Made by a program: the position numbers and the translations under genes. Of a DNA stretch of 64,000 nt, positions 36,701-45,570 are shown one piece after another; the first letter of the stretch is position 1, and each line of letters opens with the position of its first letter. Location: the NCBI RefSeq assembly GCF_020740795.1, contig NC_067296.1, positions 2,891,001 through 2,955,000 of the forward strand, in the 5' to 3' direction. Source of the stretch: Apus apus (lineage: Eukaryota > Chordata > Aves > Apodiformes > Apodidae). The notes under the pieces are model-generated. The model searched no databases. It was not told where the DNA came from and saw nothing but the letters and a program-made list of their open reading frames with translations.

Positions 36701-39700
36701 GCATAAACAGAGAGGAGGTAGAACTAGATAAATAGTCTTATGTGGAGGGGGAGAAGACGGGCCATTCTCCACAGCTAATAACTGGACTGAAGTCACATTT
36801 AATATTGTTCTTGACCACCTGCAGCATCCACATCTCTGCTTCAGGGGTGCAACCCAACATGAACCCATTGTTCTGTTCCATAACAGATGTGGTTGGGAGA
36901 CAGATGTCTGTACTGGGCCTTGCAGTTTTTGTAACAGCAGCTGTAACAGATGAAATGAAAGGTCTGTCTACTGTCTGGTGTGACAGTGGCCTACAGAAGA
37001 GAATAAAAGTATGGAAAGTGCACCAAGATATTACCAACTCCTGCAGCTTTGGTGTTTGAGGAATATCCAGAGCTAGAAATGTTATCTCTGTGTGCAGTAT
37101 CCCCTGGTCAGTCAGTCTTCATTTAATTTCTAGAGCTGCTTTTTTGAACTCCTAAAGCAGAACAGATTTATCCAAATGCTGTATGAAGAAGTGTCTCCTT
37201 TTGTTTGCTTTGGGATCTGCTTGTTTTTAGTGTATACCCCTAATCCTTGTTCAGGAGAGAAACTGAATACCTAGGTGGCTTTTTTTCATCTTTGCTAAGC
37301 AAGTTACGATTGTGTATTTTGTCCTCTACCATCTGGGTCTCTTTCAAGGCTGAAGAGTCCCAGGTTTGAAGGATCTATTAAATATTAGCATGGCAGTTTC
37401 CATGCCTTTGACATCCTTTGCCCTCATCTCTGTCTCTGTGCCTCTTCATCCTTCTCTAATCTTTTGTAAGATGGGAATTGGGCCCAGACACATCATGTTG
37501 AAATGGTGCATGTTTACATTAGCATAATGGTGTTTTGTTTTGGCCAGTGCAGCATTTATATTTGACACATAAAGTTCCAGTTATATTTTTTATAGTTTGT
37601 ACTTCTCTGGTACTGATACGTGTGTCTTGTAATGGAGAAAATGCCAGTTGGAATAGATGTTGTGAATCTGAAACATCCAGTCTGAAAAGAGGTCAAGGGT
37701 TCCTTGTATGATCTTAGCATTGGGACTTTTAAAATTATTATCTAGTAGATAAGCTTTATTTCAACTTTAACCCCCTTTGTCGTCCTCCCCTCACTTCCCT
37801 CAGGTTGGTAACCACATTGATGTGATAACTGCCAAGTGGGTGGCCCAGGATGCTGGCATTGGGGCTGGAGTGGACTCCTATTTTGAGTACCTTGTTAAAG
37901 GAGCCATTCTCCTGCAGGACAAGGAGCTGATGTCCATGTTTTTAGGTGAGCAGTCTGTGTTCTGTGGGAAGGGTCCCAGGAATGTCTCCTTGACTGCACC
38001 TGGAAAAGCTTTGCTTGTAGGACTGTGGAAGATGATAATGAAGGATGTAATAGGGAACTGTTCTGAAGTCATTGGTGTAATACTTCTGGACAGTCTGTGA
38101 TAACAAAGGGTTGCCAAGGTGAGCATCCTGAGAAGTCATTTGTCTGCCATGGCTCAAGTGAAAAAGGGGCTTCTCTCATGCTTAAAGACTTCTTTGTTGG
38201 ATTACCTACCCATCTGTGTTTCTTTATAGAATATAACAAAGCTATCAAAAATTATACCAAGTTTGATGACTGGTACCTCTGGGTTCAGATGTACAAAGGA
38301 ACAGTGTCCATGCCTGTTTTTCAGTCCCTGGAGGCCTACTGGCCAGGCCTACAGGTAAGAGCTTCCTTACCAGTAGCAAATGGTGATTTTATTCATCTGT
38401 CTTGGGTTGACCTTTTATATAACAGTTAAAAATATAAACTTCATCTGTGCAGGTTTAAAAGTTTGTTTTGATCTCTGGTGAAATCCATAGAGACAGTAGA
38501 AGAGCAGATGTTGACTTTATCTGTGATCTTTAAAAAAAGTCTCCTGTTAGCTTAACAGGATGGGAGGGAAGTTTTGTTGTAGCAAACTCCACTGATAGTG
38601 GTTCCACAATCCAGATAGGAACATAAGGCAATAAAAAAATCACACCTCCTTTTCCAACACTTTATAGATGCTATATTTGTGTGAACACTTTCCCACTGAG
38701 AGGTTTACTTTCTCATCAGTACTTATGTTTTATTTGGGACTTGAACCCCACTGAAATAGACTGGTTGCTGTAACTGACTGAAAGATTTGTTGAGTGAAGA
38801 AACCCAGCCTTCAGTTAACTAAAAACCCAAGAATCATGATATTATTTAGGTGTGTGGAATGTGATCCAACAGAAAAGCAACACTAAGGAGACCTTAGTCC
38901 TAACTGTTCTTAAGGCTTCATGCCTAATTATTACTTAGACCATCCAGACCTGCTGAGCAACTCATTTCTATCACCATCTATTGCTTTGGCTATAGGAGTG
39001 TTACTGAATCAGTTCCTGTGCTGTTTCTTCTTCACCCAGATGTTGCTTTGCTAATTGGTTCCTCTCTCCCAGAGCCTCATTGGAGATGTAGACAATGCCA
39101 TGCGGACCTTCCTCAACTACTACACTGTCTGGAAACAATTTGGTGGCCTGCCTGAGTTCTACAACATTCCCCAGGGCTACACTGTGGACAAGAGAGAAGG
39201 ATATCCACTAAGACCTGGTAAGTAGGAATTAAAAGGAATCTGGGCTCTTGCTTTTGCTCAGGTGATATGATCGAATGTTAGCAACATGTGCCCTCCAGAA
39301 GTGTCAGCCCCGTTTTGCTTTGACTTAGTTCCTGCCCACTGTTTTCCATAGTCAAAGCCACACATTTTGCTTTCTGCCATTCACAGAGCCACAAAGAGAA
39401 AGAAGCAAACCATAGTGTTCCTATATAAAGGGGGGACTGATAATGGATAGGGTTGTTGATCTCCTTTTGGTCTGAGTGTTCAGGTGACATCCACATTGGA
39501 CACTTCTACCAAAACCACTAAGCAGCATTAATTTTCAGGTGACTTTCAGCATCCCAAAAGCCGTGTTTCTGGAGGAGGTGACCACAGCACAGTGCATATG
39601 CTGCCTGTGTGGAGTATTTCCATGGTGCCTGTTCATGGTGTTCTAAATACCCATGATTCAGAGACTTGAAGTGTTGATTAAAAATGGCATTTTGGGGGTT

Positions 39701-41521
39701 GAATTTCTTGTCTATAATCCTTTCTAGAAGCATCTTTCTTTTCTTCCTTTGACAACTGAGTTCTAATCCTTTTTTCTCATGCTTCCCTCCCGCCCCCTGC
39801 ATGTGGGAGAGGAGTGTTATTCACTCTTACCTGAGCTGATACAATCTGATTAGAGTGAGTATTTCTGTAGCATATCCTCAGTAAAAGCAAATAGCTGTGC
39901 TTTGAGCCTGAGGAAGTACAAGGCAAGCTGGGGTGTTTACCTGATCATCTGAAAGCAGTGTTGTTAAATCAGTTCAAGGAGTATCTTGTCCATGGTTTGG
40001 TGATCTTTATGCTTGCAAATGTCTGGGTGCTTTTGCAGAGCTGATTGAGAGTGCCATGTACCTGTACCGTGCTACCAGAGATCCCACTCTCCTGGAACTG
40101 GGAAGAGATGCTGTGGAGTCCATAGAGAAAATCAGCAAGGTGGACTGTGGATTTGCCACTGTAAGTGCTAAATCAACTGCCGAGTTGGCTGAATGGCTGC
40201 TAAAAATCAGCTTTTAGAAGGTGTTCTCATGAAGGATGATTTGCCATTGGGTGAAGTGATCACTTGGGCTGAAACAAGACTTCTTTTCATACAAACCTGT
40301 GGTATTCCTTTGTGAAGCTGGTCTAGTCGCTGCTGATCATGTGTCTGGTAGTAACCTGCCTCACAGCCTGAACAGTGGCACAAATTCTGCCGTTGGCTGT
40401 TGTACCAGAGCCCAAGACATGGGAAAGCATCAGGCAGCATTCTCCTGCCTCATGTTTCTTGGTCACTACTAGGTGCTCCAGCCCAGCAGGAAGGCTCACA
40501 TGCAGGCTCTGTCAGCCAGTTGTGTGGTTCTGCTTCCTTCTGTGCCTTGAAAATCTGACTGAACACAAGAGAACTGCATCACTGAGAGTGATTTCTCTAA
40601 AATCGTTTAACAGAAGATTTCAAACATACTGTCAAGCTCTGTTTTACAAAGAAAACTCCTTTTAAATATTGGGAATTAGGCCTTGTGATTTGGGAAGTAG
40701 ATAAAAGCCTTATGATTTATTTATTTCTTTAGTGGGGAAATGCTGGGAGGCTTCCTCACTGTTCTCCTCCCTACCCAGGCAGGAAGTGTATTTCTCCTGA
40801 TTGTTAGCTTCCTGTTCCTTATCACTAGATTATGCAAATCCAAAACATCTGAAACCTTTTTCATTATTTGTATACAACTGTTTAAAGTACAGGTTGAAGA
40901 GATGCCACACTGTGATGTTTAACTCAAATGAACCACAAGCTGGTTTTGATTTTTTTTTTTTTTTCCCCCCAAGTTCATAACTTTCTGAATTGGATATAAT
41001 TGTAATCCACTGTATTTCTCCTCTTGCAGATCAAAGATTTAAGGGATCACAGACTGGATAATCGAATGGAATCCTTCTTTTTGGCTGAAACTGTAAAATA
41101 CTTGTACCTGCTGTTTGACCCAGACAACTTCATTCACAATGATGGATCTGTCTTTGATGTGGTGATGACGCCATACGGGGAGTGTGTCCTGAATGCTGGA
41201 GGATATGTCTTCAACACTGAGGCTCATCCCATCGACCCTGCTGCACTGCACTGCTGCAGGAAGAGGAAGGAAGAGCAGTGGGAGGTGGAAGACTTGATGC
41301 AGGAATTTTACTCACTGAAGAAAACCAAGAAATTCACTTTGAAAAGAGCTTCCGACCATGGGAAAGGGGAAAGTGCAGAAGACCCTGAGGATGCTTCTTC
41401 AGAGAAAGGTGGAGACAAGAGAAATTCTAGGAGGAGCTCACACTCCCTCCTGAGTTGCCCCAGTCAGTCTTTTAACTCTAAGCTTGCAGTGCTGGGACAG
41501 GTCTTCCTGGATAACACCTGA
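33623..41521 (+). CDS. EDEM2: EDEM2, ER degradation-enhancing alpha-mannosidase-like protein 2 (11 coding exons)
   Basis: A complete gene, 572 codons, close to the roughly 578 residues of mammalian EDEM2. Exons: 33623-33720, 33813-33923, 34050-34089, 34514-34619, 35634-35759, 36412-36623, 37804-37945, 38230-38354, 39073-39217, 40039-40160, 41030-41521, all with GT-AG introns and consistent phase. EDEM2 is a GH47 (class I) mannosidase family member of the ER lumen that, with TXNDC11, makes the first mannose cut (Man9 to Man8B) targeting misfolded glycoproteins to ERAD. Visible features are a leucine-rich signal peptide (about 1-22), [13 protein letters not shown] (70-82), GH47 acidic residues by motif Glu114 (FETNIR), Asp255 (GVDSY) and Glu369 (LRPE), the calcium-site Thr472 (NTEAHP), and Cys552, equivalent to the human cysteine that bonds TXNDC11. 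Sequons lie at Asn87, Asn109 and Asn286. The ATG is chosen for homology and signal peptide, with G at -3. TRPC4AP lies downstream on the same strand, as in mammals. Confidence 0.97.
33813..33923 (+). CDS. EDEM2: EDEM2 coding exon 2
   Basis: Residues 33-70, the start of the GH47 (alpha/alpha)6 barrel ([17 protein letters not shown]), with Cys62 in the LTCDG motif conserved in the family. The acceptor is CCTCAG and the donor AG|GTAGGG. The 126-bp intron that follows holds a 22-base C run. Confidence 0.95.
33951..33972. repeat. 22-base C homopolymer in EDEM2 intron 2
   Basis: An uninterrupted run of 22 C inside a 126-bp intron, directly after exon 2. The run on the opposite strand could form G-quadruplexes. 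Its length in the assembly is probably unreliable. Confidence 0.95.
34050..34089 (+). CDS. EDEM2: EDEM2 coding exon 3 (40 nt)
   Basis: A 40-nt micro-size exon for residues 70-83, the highly conserved [14 protein letters not shown] segment. The acceptor is CTCACAG and the donor CTG|GTGAGT. It ends in phase 0. Confidence 0.95.
34514..34619 (+). CDS. EDEM2: EDEM2 coding exon 4
   Basis: Residues 84-118, containing the two N-glycosylation sequons NVS (87) and NAS (109) and the catalytic-equivalent Glu114 in VFETNIR (human Glu117). The donor is CGAG|GTGAGG. Confidence 0.96.
35634..35759 (+). CDS. EDEM2: EDEM2 coding exon 5
   Basis: Residues 119-161, the GGLLSAHLL helix and the [21 protein letters not shown] segment of the GH47 barrel. 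The acceptor is CCTTGCAG and the donor CCGG|GTGAGA. Confidence 0.96.
36412..36623 (+). CDS. EDEM2: EDEM2 coding exon 6
   Basis: Residues 161-231, including [12 protein letters not shown] and [15 protein letters not shown], both GH47 signature stretches, and Cys188. The frame is proven by joining exon 5 (phase 1) and ending in phase 0 at CTG|GTGAGT. Confidence 0.96.
37804..37945 (+). CDS. EDEM2: EDEM2 coding exon 7
   Basis: Residues 232-278 and the first base of 279. Contains [12 protein letters not shown] and [16 protein letters not shown], whose Asp255 aligns by motif with the GH47 catalytic aspartate. The donor is TTAG|GTGAGC. Confidence 0.96.
38230..38354 (+). CDS. EDEM2: EDEM2 coding exon 8
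   Basis: Residues 279-320, with the sequon NYT at 286 and the conserved [20 protein letters not shown] stretch. The acceptor is TTTATAG and the donor CAG|GTAAGA. Confidence 0.96.
39073..39217 (+). CDS. EDEM2: EDEM2 coding exon 9
   Basis: Residues 321-368 and the first base of 369. Includes [19 protein letters not shown] and the LRP that leads into the catalytic Glu369. The donor is CCTG|GTAAGT. Confidence 0.96.
40039..40160 (+). CDS. EDEM2: EDEM2 coding exon 10
   Basis: Residues 369-409. It completes the codon of Glu369 (LRPE motif, aligned to the third GH47 acid) and continues with [19 protein letters not shown] and CGFAT. The acceptor is TTTTGCAG and the donor ACT|GTAAGT. Confidence 0.96.
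41030..41521 (+). CDS. EDEM2: EDEM2 coding exon 11 (terminal)
   Basis: Residues 410-572 and the TGA stop at 41,519-41,521. It holds [17 protein letters not shown], the calcium-site [12 protein letters not shown] (Thr472), a basic and acidic low-complexity tail (about 505-545), and the conserved end [20 protein letters not shown] with Cys552. The segment FIHNDGS lacks the sequon present in the human protein at this place (NNGS). Confidence 0.96.
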   Translation: MKDLRDHRLDNRMESFFLAETVKYLYLLFDPDNFIHNDGSVFDVVMTPYGECVLNAGGYVFNTEAHPIDPAALHCCRKRKEEQWEVEDLMQEFYSLKKTKKFTLKRASDHGKGESAEDPEDASSEKGGDKRNSRRSSHSLLSCPSQSFNSKLAVLGQVFLDNT

Positions 41522-42938
41522 CTTCTGTTTTCATTTTCTGTTTAAATTATTGATTCAGACTCTGGGAATCTATTTATCTAGTTTCATAATGGAAAAAATT
41601 GGTACCTCACAATGTGAATTGTATTATGAAGTGAAATGGCTTCCCATTAAATTCTGCTACTGCTGGTTCATAAAATGTTATTTGGGTGTCAGCTGCTAAT
41701 GCTGTAAAGTTGCTCATCTCCAACCAACTGGTTGCCTGAATAGCACGTGAGTGTTCAGAAGGAAGAGTCTAGAGGTTAGAGGTACCTTGTTTGTTTCATT
41801 GGATGTTTGTGTTGAGGTTGTACAGGCTTTTGCAGAGTCCACAGCTTGTTTTGCTCTATGAAAATGAGCCTGAGCAGCTCCCTGCCAAGGGGCAGAGGAT
41901 GGATCAGTGGCTGTAGCCTCACTGCTGAGGCCACAGGTCTCCTCTGGGGTGTGCTCCACCTTTTATCTTTGGCCTCTTTATGAATATGTCGTTTGCCTGG
42001 TGGATGGATGATCAGTTGAGAAAACCTTTTGATTTTTTGAGGTGGAGGCTGATTTGTGGATCTAGCATGTCTGTCCAGCATGAAGGGGGAGACATGGGGG
42101 GAGGAGACCAGTTGCAACATAGAAAATGTCTCTGTTCCTCTGTATGTTGAGTCTGTGGGTCAGTACCAGCTGCCTGAAACTGGTTTGATAAGTGTCCAGG
42201 TAGTGTCTGGAGAGTGAGGTGGAATGTGTATCAGCAGAAGGTTGGCTTTACTCTGCAGTGGAGCTTGCTTGCTTCTTGCAGAATCCAACATGCTTTTCCT
42301 GTGAAATGTCCCCATTTCCTTCCTCTTTTAAACTTCCCTTTGGGGCCTCACTTGCAGAACTCTGCCTCAGTCAGGGAAGTTGGCCTGTCCCAGTGCTTTG
42401 TCACCCTCTCTGTGTTGCCTCACCCATGAAGTGGAGGAAAATGAGTCCTCACTTGTGGGACAGGCTGCAGGTTGCCAACACAGCAGATCTTGACGAACCA
42501 GAGCATTTTGGTACCCTCACCTAAGAGGCTCTAGCAGCAGAACCAAGGGGTGGTTGTTTAGGAGGTGAGGTCCTTCCTCAGCACAGTTGGAGCTGAAAGA
42601 ACTCATCTGTCCACATCTTCGGTTCTAGTGTGAGTAATTAGTGCTAAGGGATGGGTGAGTCAGGACCACACAAGGCAGCCTTAATTTTGGTCTGTTGCAG
42701 TATTTGAGAGTGACTGGCATCTTGCTAAGACTTAATTTTAACAAAAAGAACTGTGATGTGACTTTTTTGGTAGGATCCTTAGTAAGCCTGTTCTTGAAAT
42801 AGTGGACTGCTGTTAGTGAGAACTTAGTGGGTTCAAAATTGCTATCAAAACTCAGCTGGGAATAAAAAATGAAGCTAAAACTTGTCCCCTGCTGCTTCTC
42901 TTCCCAGAGGCCTCACAGTGAAAGACATCTGTGGAAAA
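41522..42938. other. EDEM2 3' UTR and intergenic DNA
   Basis: The start of this stretch is the EDEM2 3' untranslated region, whose end is uncertain. The remainder has no exon or repeat that I recognise. Confidence 0.5.
41646..41651 (+). terminator. EDEM2: Candidate EDEM2 polyadenylation signal (ATTAAA)
   Basis: ATTAAA lies 125 bp after the stop codon. A T/G-rich stretch follows from about 41,668, and a stronger GT-rich stretch at 41,790-41,830 could be a downstream element for a site in between. The next canonical AATAAA that I saw is at 42,861-42,866, which would give a 1.3-kb 3' UTR. RNA evidence would decide. Confidence 0.4.
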
Positions 42939-43250
42939 CTACCTGAAGGGAGGTTGGAGTCAGGTGGGGACTGGGCTCTTCTCCCAGGCAACTAGTGACA
43001 GGAGGAGAGGACATGGCCTGAAGCTGCACCAGGGGAGGTTTAGGTGGGATATCAGGAAGCACTTCCTCGTGGAAAGGATGATCAGACAGTGGAATGGACT
43101 GCCCAGGGAAGTGGTGGAATCACCATCCCTGGAGGTGTTCAAGGAAAGTCTGGATGTGGCACTTAGTGCCATGGTCTGGAGATGTGGTGGTGTTAGGTCA
43201 GAGGTTGGACCTGATGATCTCGGAGGTCTTCTCCAGCCTCAGTAATTCTG
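42939..43250 (+). mobile_element. CR1 LINE 3'-end fragment (third subfamily)
   Basis: A sense CR1 fragment of about 310 bp. It includes AGTGACAGGAGGAGAGGACA, TCACCATCCCTGGAGGTGTT and GATGTGGCACTTAGTGCCAT, ending at GCCTCAGTAATTCTGTGG. It shares the GTGGCACTTAGTGCC block with the nested copy at 16,843. Confidence 0.92.
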
Positions 43251-44449
43251 TGGAAAGATGGCAGGTCTGTTTTGGCATGTTCCAACTGGAGGGAGAGCTC
43301 CAGTCTAGCAGTATGGTGAGCACTTGGTCACATTAACAGAAGGTTAGAGGAGTTTTGTCAGGAATGCAGAATAAGATGTGTGTAGAACATGGGCAGTAGC
43401 AGTTCTGGATGGCTTCCAAACCAGGCAGGTCAGCACTAAGAAGGTCCCACCTGCAGTGTGTCCTCGTGGCATCTCTCAAGGGCTGGAAGGAAAGTGAATT
43501 TTGGTGGAGTTGTTAAAGATAGCACAGACACCAAGTTTAGCAGCTGGTGTTGATCCATCCTGGTCATTGTTCTGTTTTCTCTCCTCCACTCCAAGCAGCC
43601 TGCAAAGCCGAAAAGTTCAGGGCAGATTTTCTGAGGTATTTCAAAAGTAAATGTTTGGGTTTGGAGAGGTTGTGGGTTGATGAAAGCTCTTATGAAAGAC
43701 TATTTTGATGAAGCTAACAAAGGAGAAGAAAGAGGAAGGAGTCAGACCTTTGTGGGAATTGCTGGAAAACGGCAAAAAAGCATACCAAAAAGCAAGGGGA
43801 AGCACTAGGAGAGGGGCTGAGAGCAGCCCTGTGTGGGGGCAGGGTGAGTGTACCCTGAAAAGATTGTCATGTTTGCATTTCTTCCAGTGCAGTGCTTGGT
43901 GCCTTTCTGTGAGCAGCAGTTTTTCTAAAACAGCAAAGTCATCCCTCAGCAGCTCTTGTGTTTCACAGATGGAACTGTTGATCATCACCAGGCCCACGCC
44001 TGATTCGTGGGGGCCAGAAGTGCTGTTAAGATGTGGTGCTGTAAAACTTGCAAACACGTCACCTGATGCCACCACAGCACTGGTTAGGCATTGTGTCAAT
44101 CCCTAGTGCCTGTTGTTCCTTCTACATCAAGGGAAGTTAAAGTGGAATTGAAACTTCCATCCAGAACCAGAGCTGGGCTGCTTCCCCAAAGCAGCTCTGG
44201 AGGGGGGACAGCAAGTGCAGGAGGAGCCTGCTGGTGGCAGCTGTGTCTTTGGGACCACATCTTGTGTTCCTTGGAGCTGCTGCCTGAGCATTAGTCAAGA
44301 ACTTGCTGGCACGTGTCTGTCATTCCAGCTTGCTGTGTGTCCTTTGACTTGCTGGGTTGTTTGTTGTTTTTTTTTAACCCTTGGAGGCATCTACCCTGTT
44401 TTGTTTGATGTGGAGAGTGCCTGTCTGGGATGGGTGTGTTGTGCTCTGA
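43251..44449. other. Intergenic stretch between two CR1 fragments
   Basis: No exon or RNA gene recognised. The 133- and 152-codon open frames on opposite strands at 43,641-44,106 mirror each other and are chance frames. Confidence 0.5.
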
Positions 44450-44552
44450 GCAGCCTGCTCTAGTGGGAGGTGTCCCTGCCCATGCAGGGGGTTGGATCTA
44501 GGTGATCTTTAAGGTCCTTCCAAACCAAACCAGTCTGTGACTCCACGATTCT
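44450..44552 (+). mobile_element. CR1 LINE short 3'-end fragment
   Basis: About 100 bp, from CTAGTGGGAGGTGTCCCTGC through GGTGATCTTTAAGGTCCTTC to a diverged tail (CTGTGACTCCACGATTCT). It ends about 580 bp upstream of the TRPC4AP start codon, just outside the CpG island. Confidence 0.88.
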
Positions 44553-44929
44553 CACGTCTCCCAGGGCAGAGCAGCCCTGGGGTGCAGGTCTGGCTGGGAG
44601 AGGGACGGGGGAGGGCAGGAGCCCCGCTCCATCTTGTGGTTTCTTTCACTTGATCCAAACAGCCACGACTTTCAGTTCTGCCCGGATGTGACCCTGAACT
44701 GTTCGCCGCGGCGGGTAATATTAAATTAACAGAAAAAAAAAAAACAAAACAAAAAAATACCATTTTAATGGACGTAAAGCAAAAGGTGGGGGTGAGGCAG
44801 GAACACTCCCAAGGGCTGGTGATACCGTGTGCAGAGTGTCCAGCCCTCTCAGCCACCTCCCCTCGCACCCTGGGGGCCACACGTTCCCCCTGTGCCCGCA
44901 TGGGGGGACACCCCGCGTGTCCCCATAAT

Positions 44930-45570
44930 CGCCTCCCTACCTCCCCCCCAAAAGGACTCCGCGCATGCGCACACGCACCCACTAGCCCCTCTCCGGACTA
45001 CATTTCCCAGCGTCCCCCCCGCCGCTTACGGCGGCCGGGCGGGGGCGCTGCGGAGCGTCCCTCGCGCCGCTCCGTACACGGGGGGGGGGGGGGGGCGCTT
45101 CCTGTTTGTCTCGGTGCGGGCGCGGAGCGCGATGGCGGCGGCGGGAGGAGGAGGAGGAGGAGGGGGGGGGGGCGGCGGCCGCCGCGGGGCCCGGGCCGTG
45201 CCCACCAACATCTTGGCCCAGCTCCGGCACGGGCAGCTCAGCGGCTGCGGCCTCACGCGGGGAGCTCAGGTACAGGGGGGGGTGGGTGGGATGGTTGGGA
45301 GGGGGGGGGAGGAGGAGGCCGCGGTGGCACATGAGGTGGGTGGGGGAGGGGGGGGGGGATGGTGGTTGTTGGGGGTTGATGGAGGCCCCAGGGTGGCTCG
45401 GGGTTTCCGCGGGGCCGCGGAGGCCTGCTGCATCTCCTGCCGCCGCGGCCGGGCTCGGGCATGGCCTGCGGAGCCCGGCCCGCCCCGTCCCCGCACCGCC
45501 CCGCGCTGGGAGCCGGTGTCTGTCGGCTTTCGGCGGGGCCGGGCACTCTCTGGGGCCTGTCAGGCCTCGC
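44930..45570 (+). promoter_or_regulatory. TRPC4AP: TRPC4AP CpG-island promoter
   Basis: A dense CpG island surrounds exon 1 with no TATA box visible. It contains a perfect palindromic NRF1 site GCGCATGCGC (44,961-44,970) and a ZNF143/THAP11-type element ACTACATTTCCCAG (44,997-45,010), about 120-170 bp before the ATG. Both are typical of broadly expressed genes. A run of 16 G bases (45,080-45,095) lies between these sites and the ATG. Motif identity is seen, and occupancy is inferred. Confidence 0.75.
45132..45269 (+). CDS. TRPC4AP: TRPC4AP coding exon 1
   Basis: Residues 1-46: MAAA, then 12 glycines (six GGA, three GGG and three GGC codons), then RRGARAVPTNILAQLRHGQL. The start has G at -3 and +4. 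The donor is CAG|GTACAG, phase 0. The open frame runs on into the intron and also opens 300 bp upstream, but homology supports only this part. Glycine-tract length may be polymorphic or mis-assembled because it lies in G homopolymers. Confidence 0.92.

Noticed and set aside
36738-37059. About 100-codon open frames on both strands in EDEM2 intron 6
   Set aside because: They would interrupt EDEM2, carry no known motif, and mirror each other across the strands.
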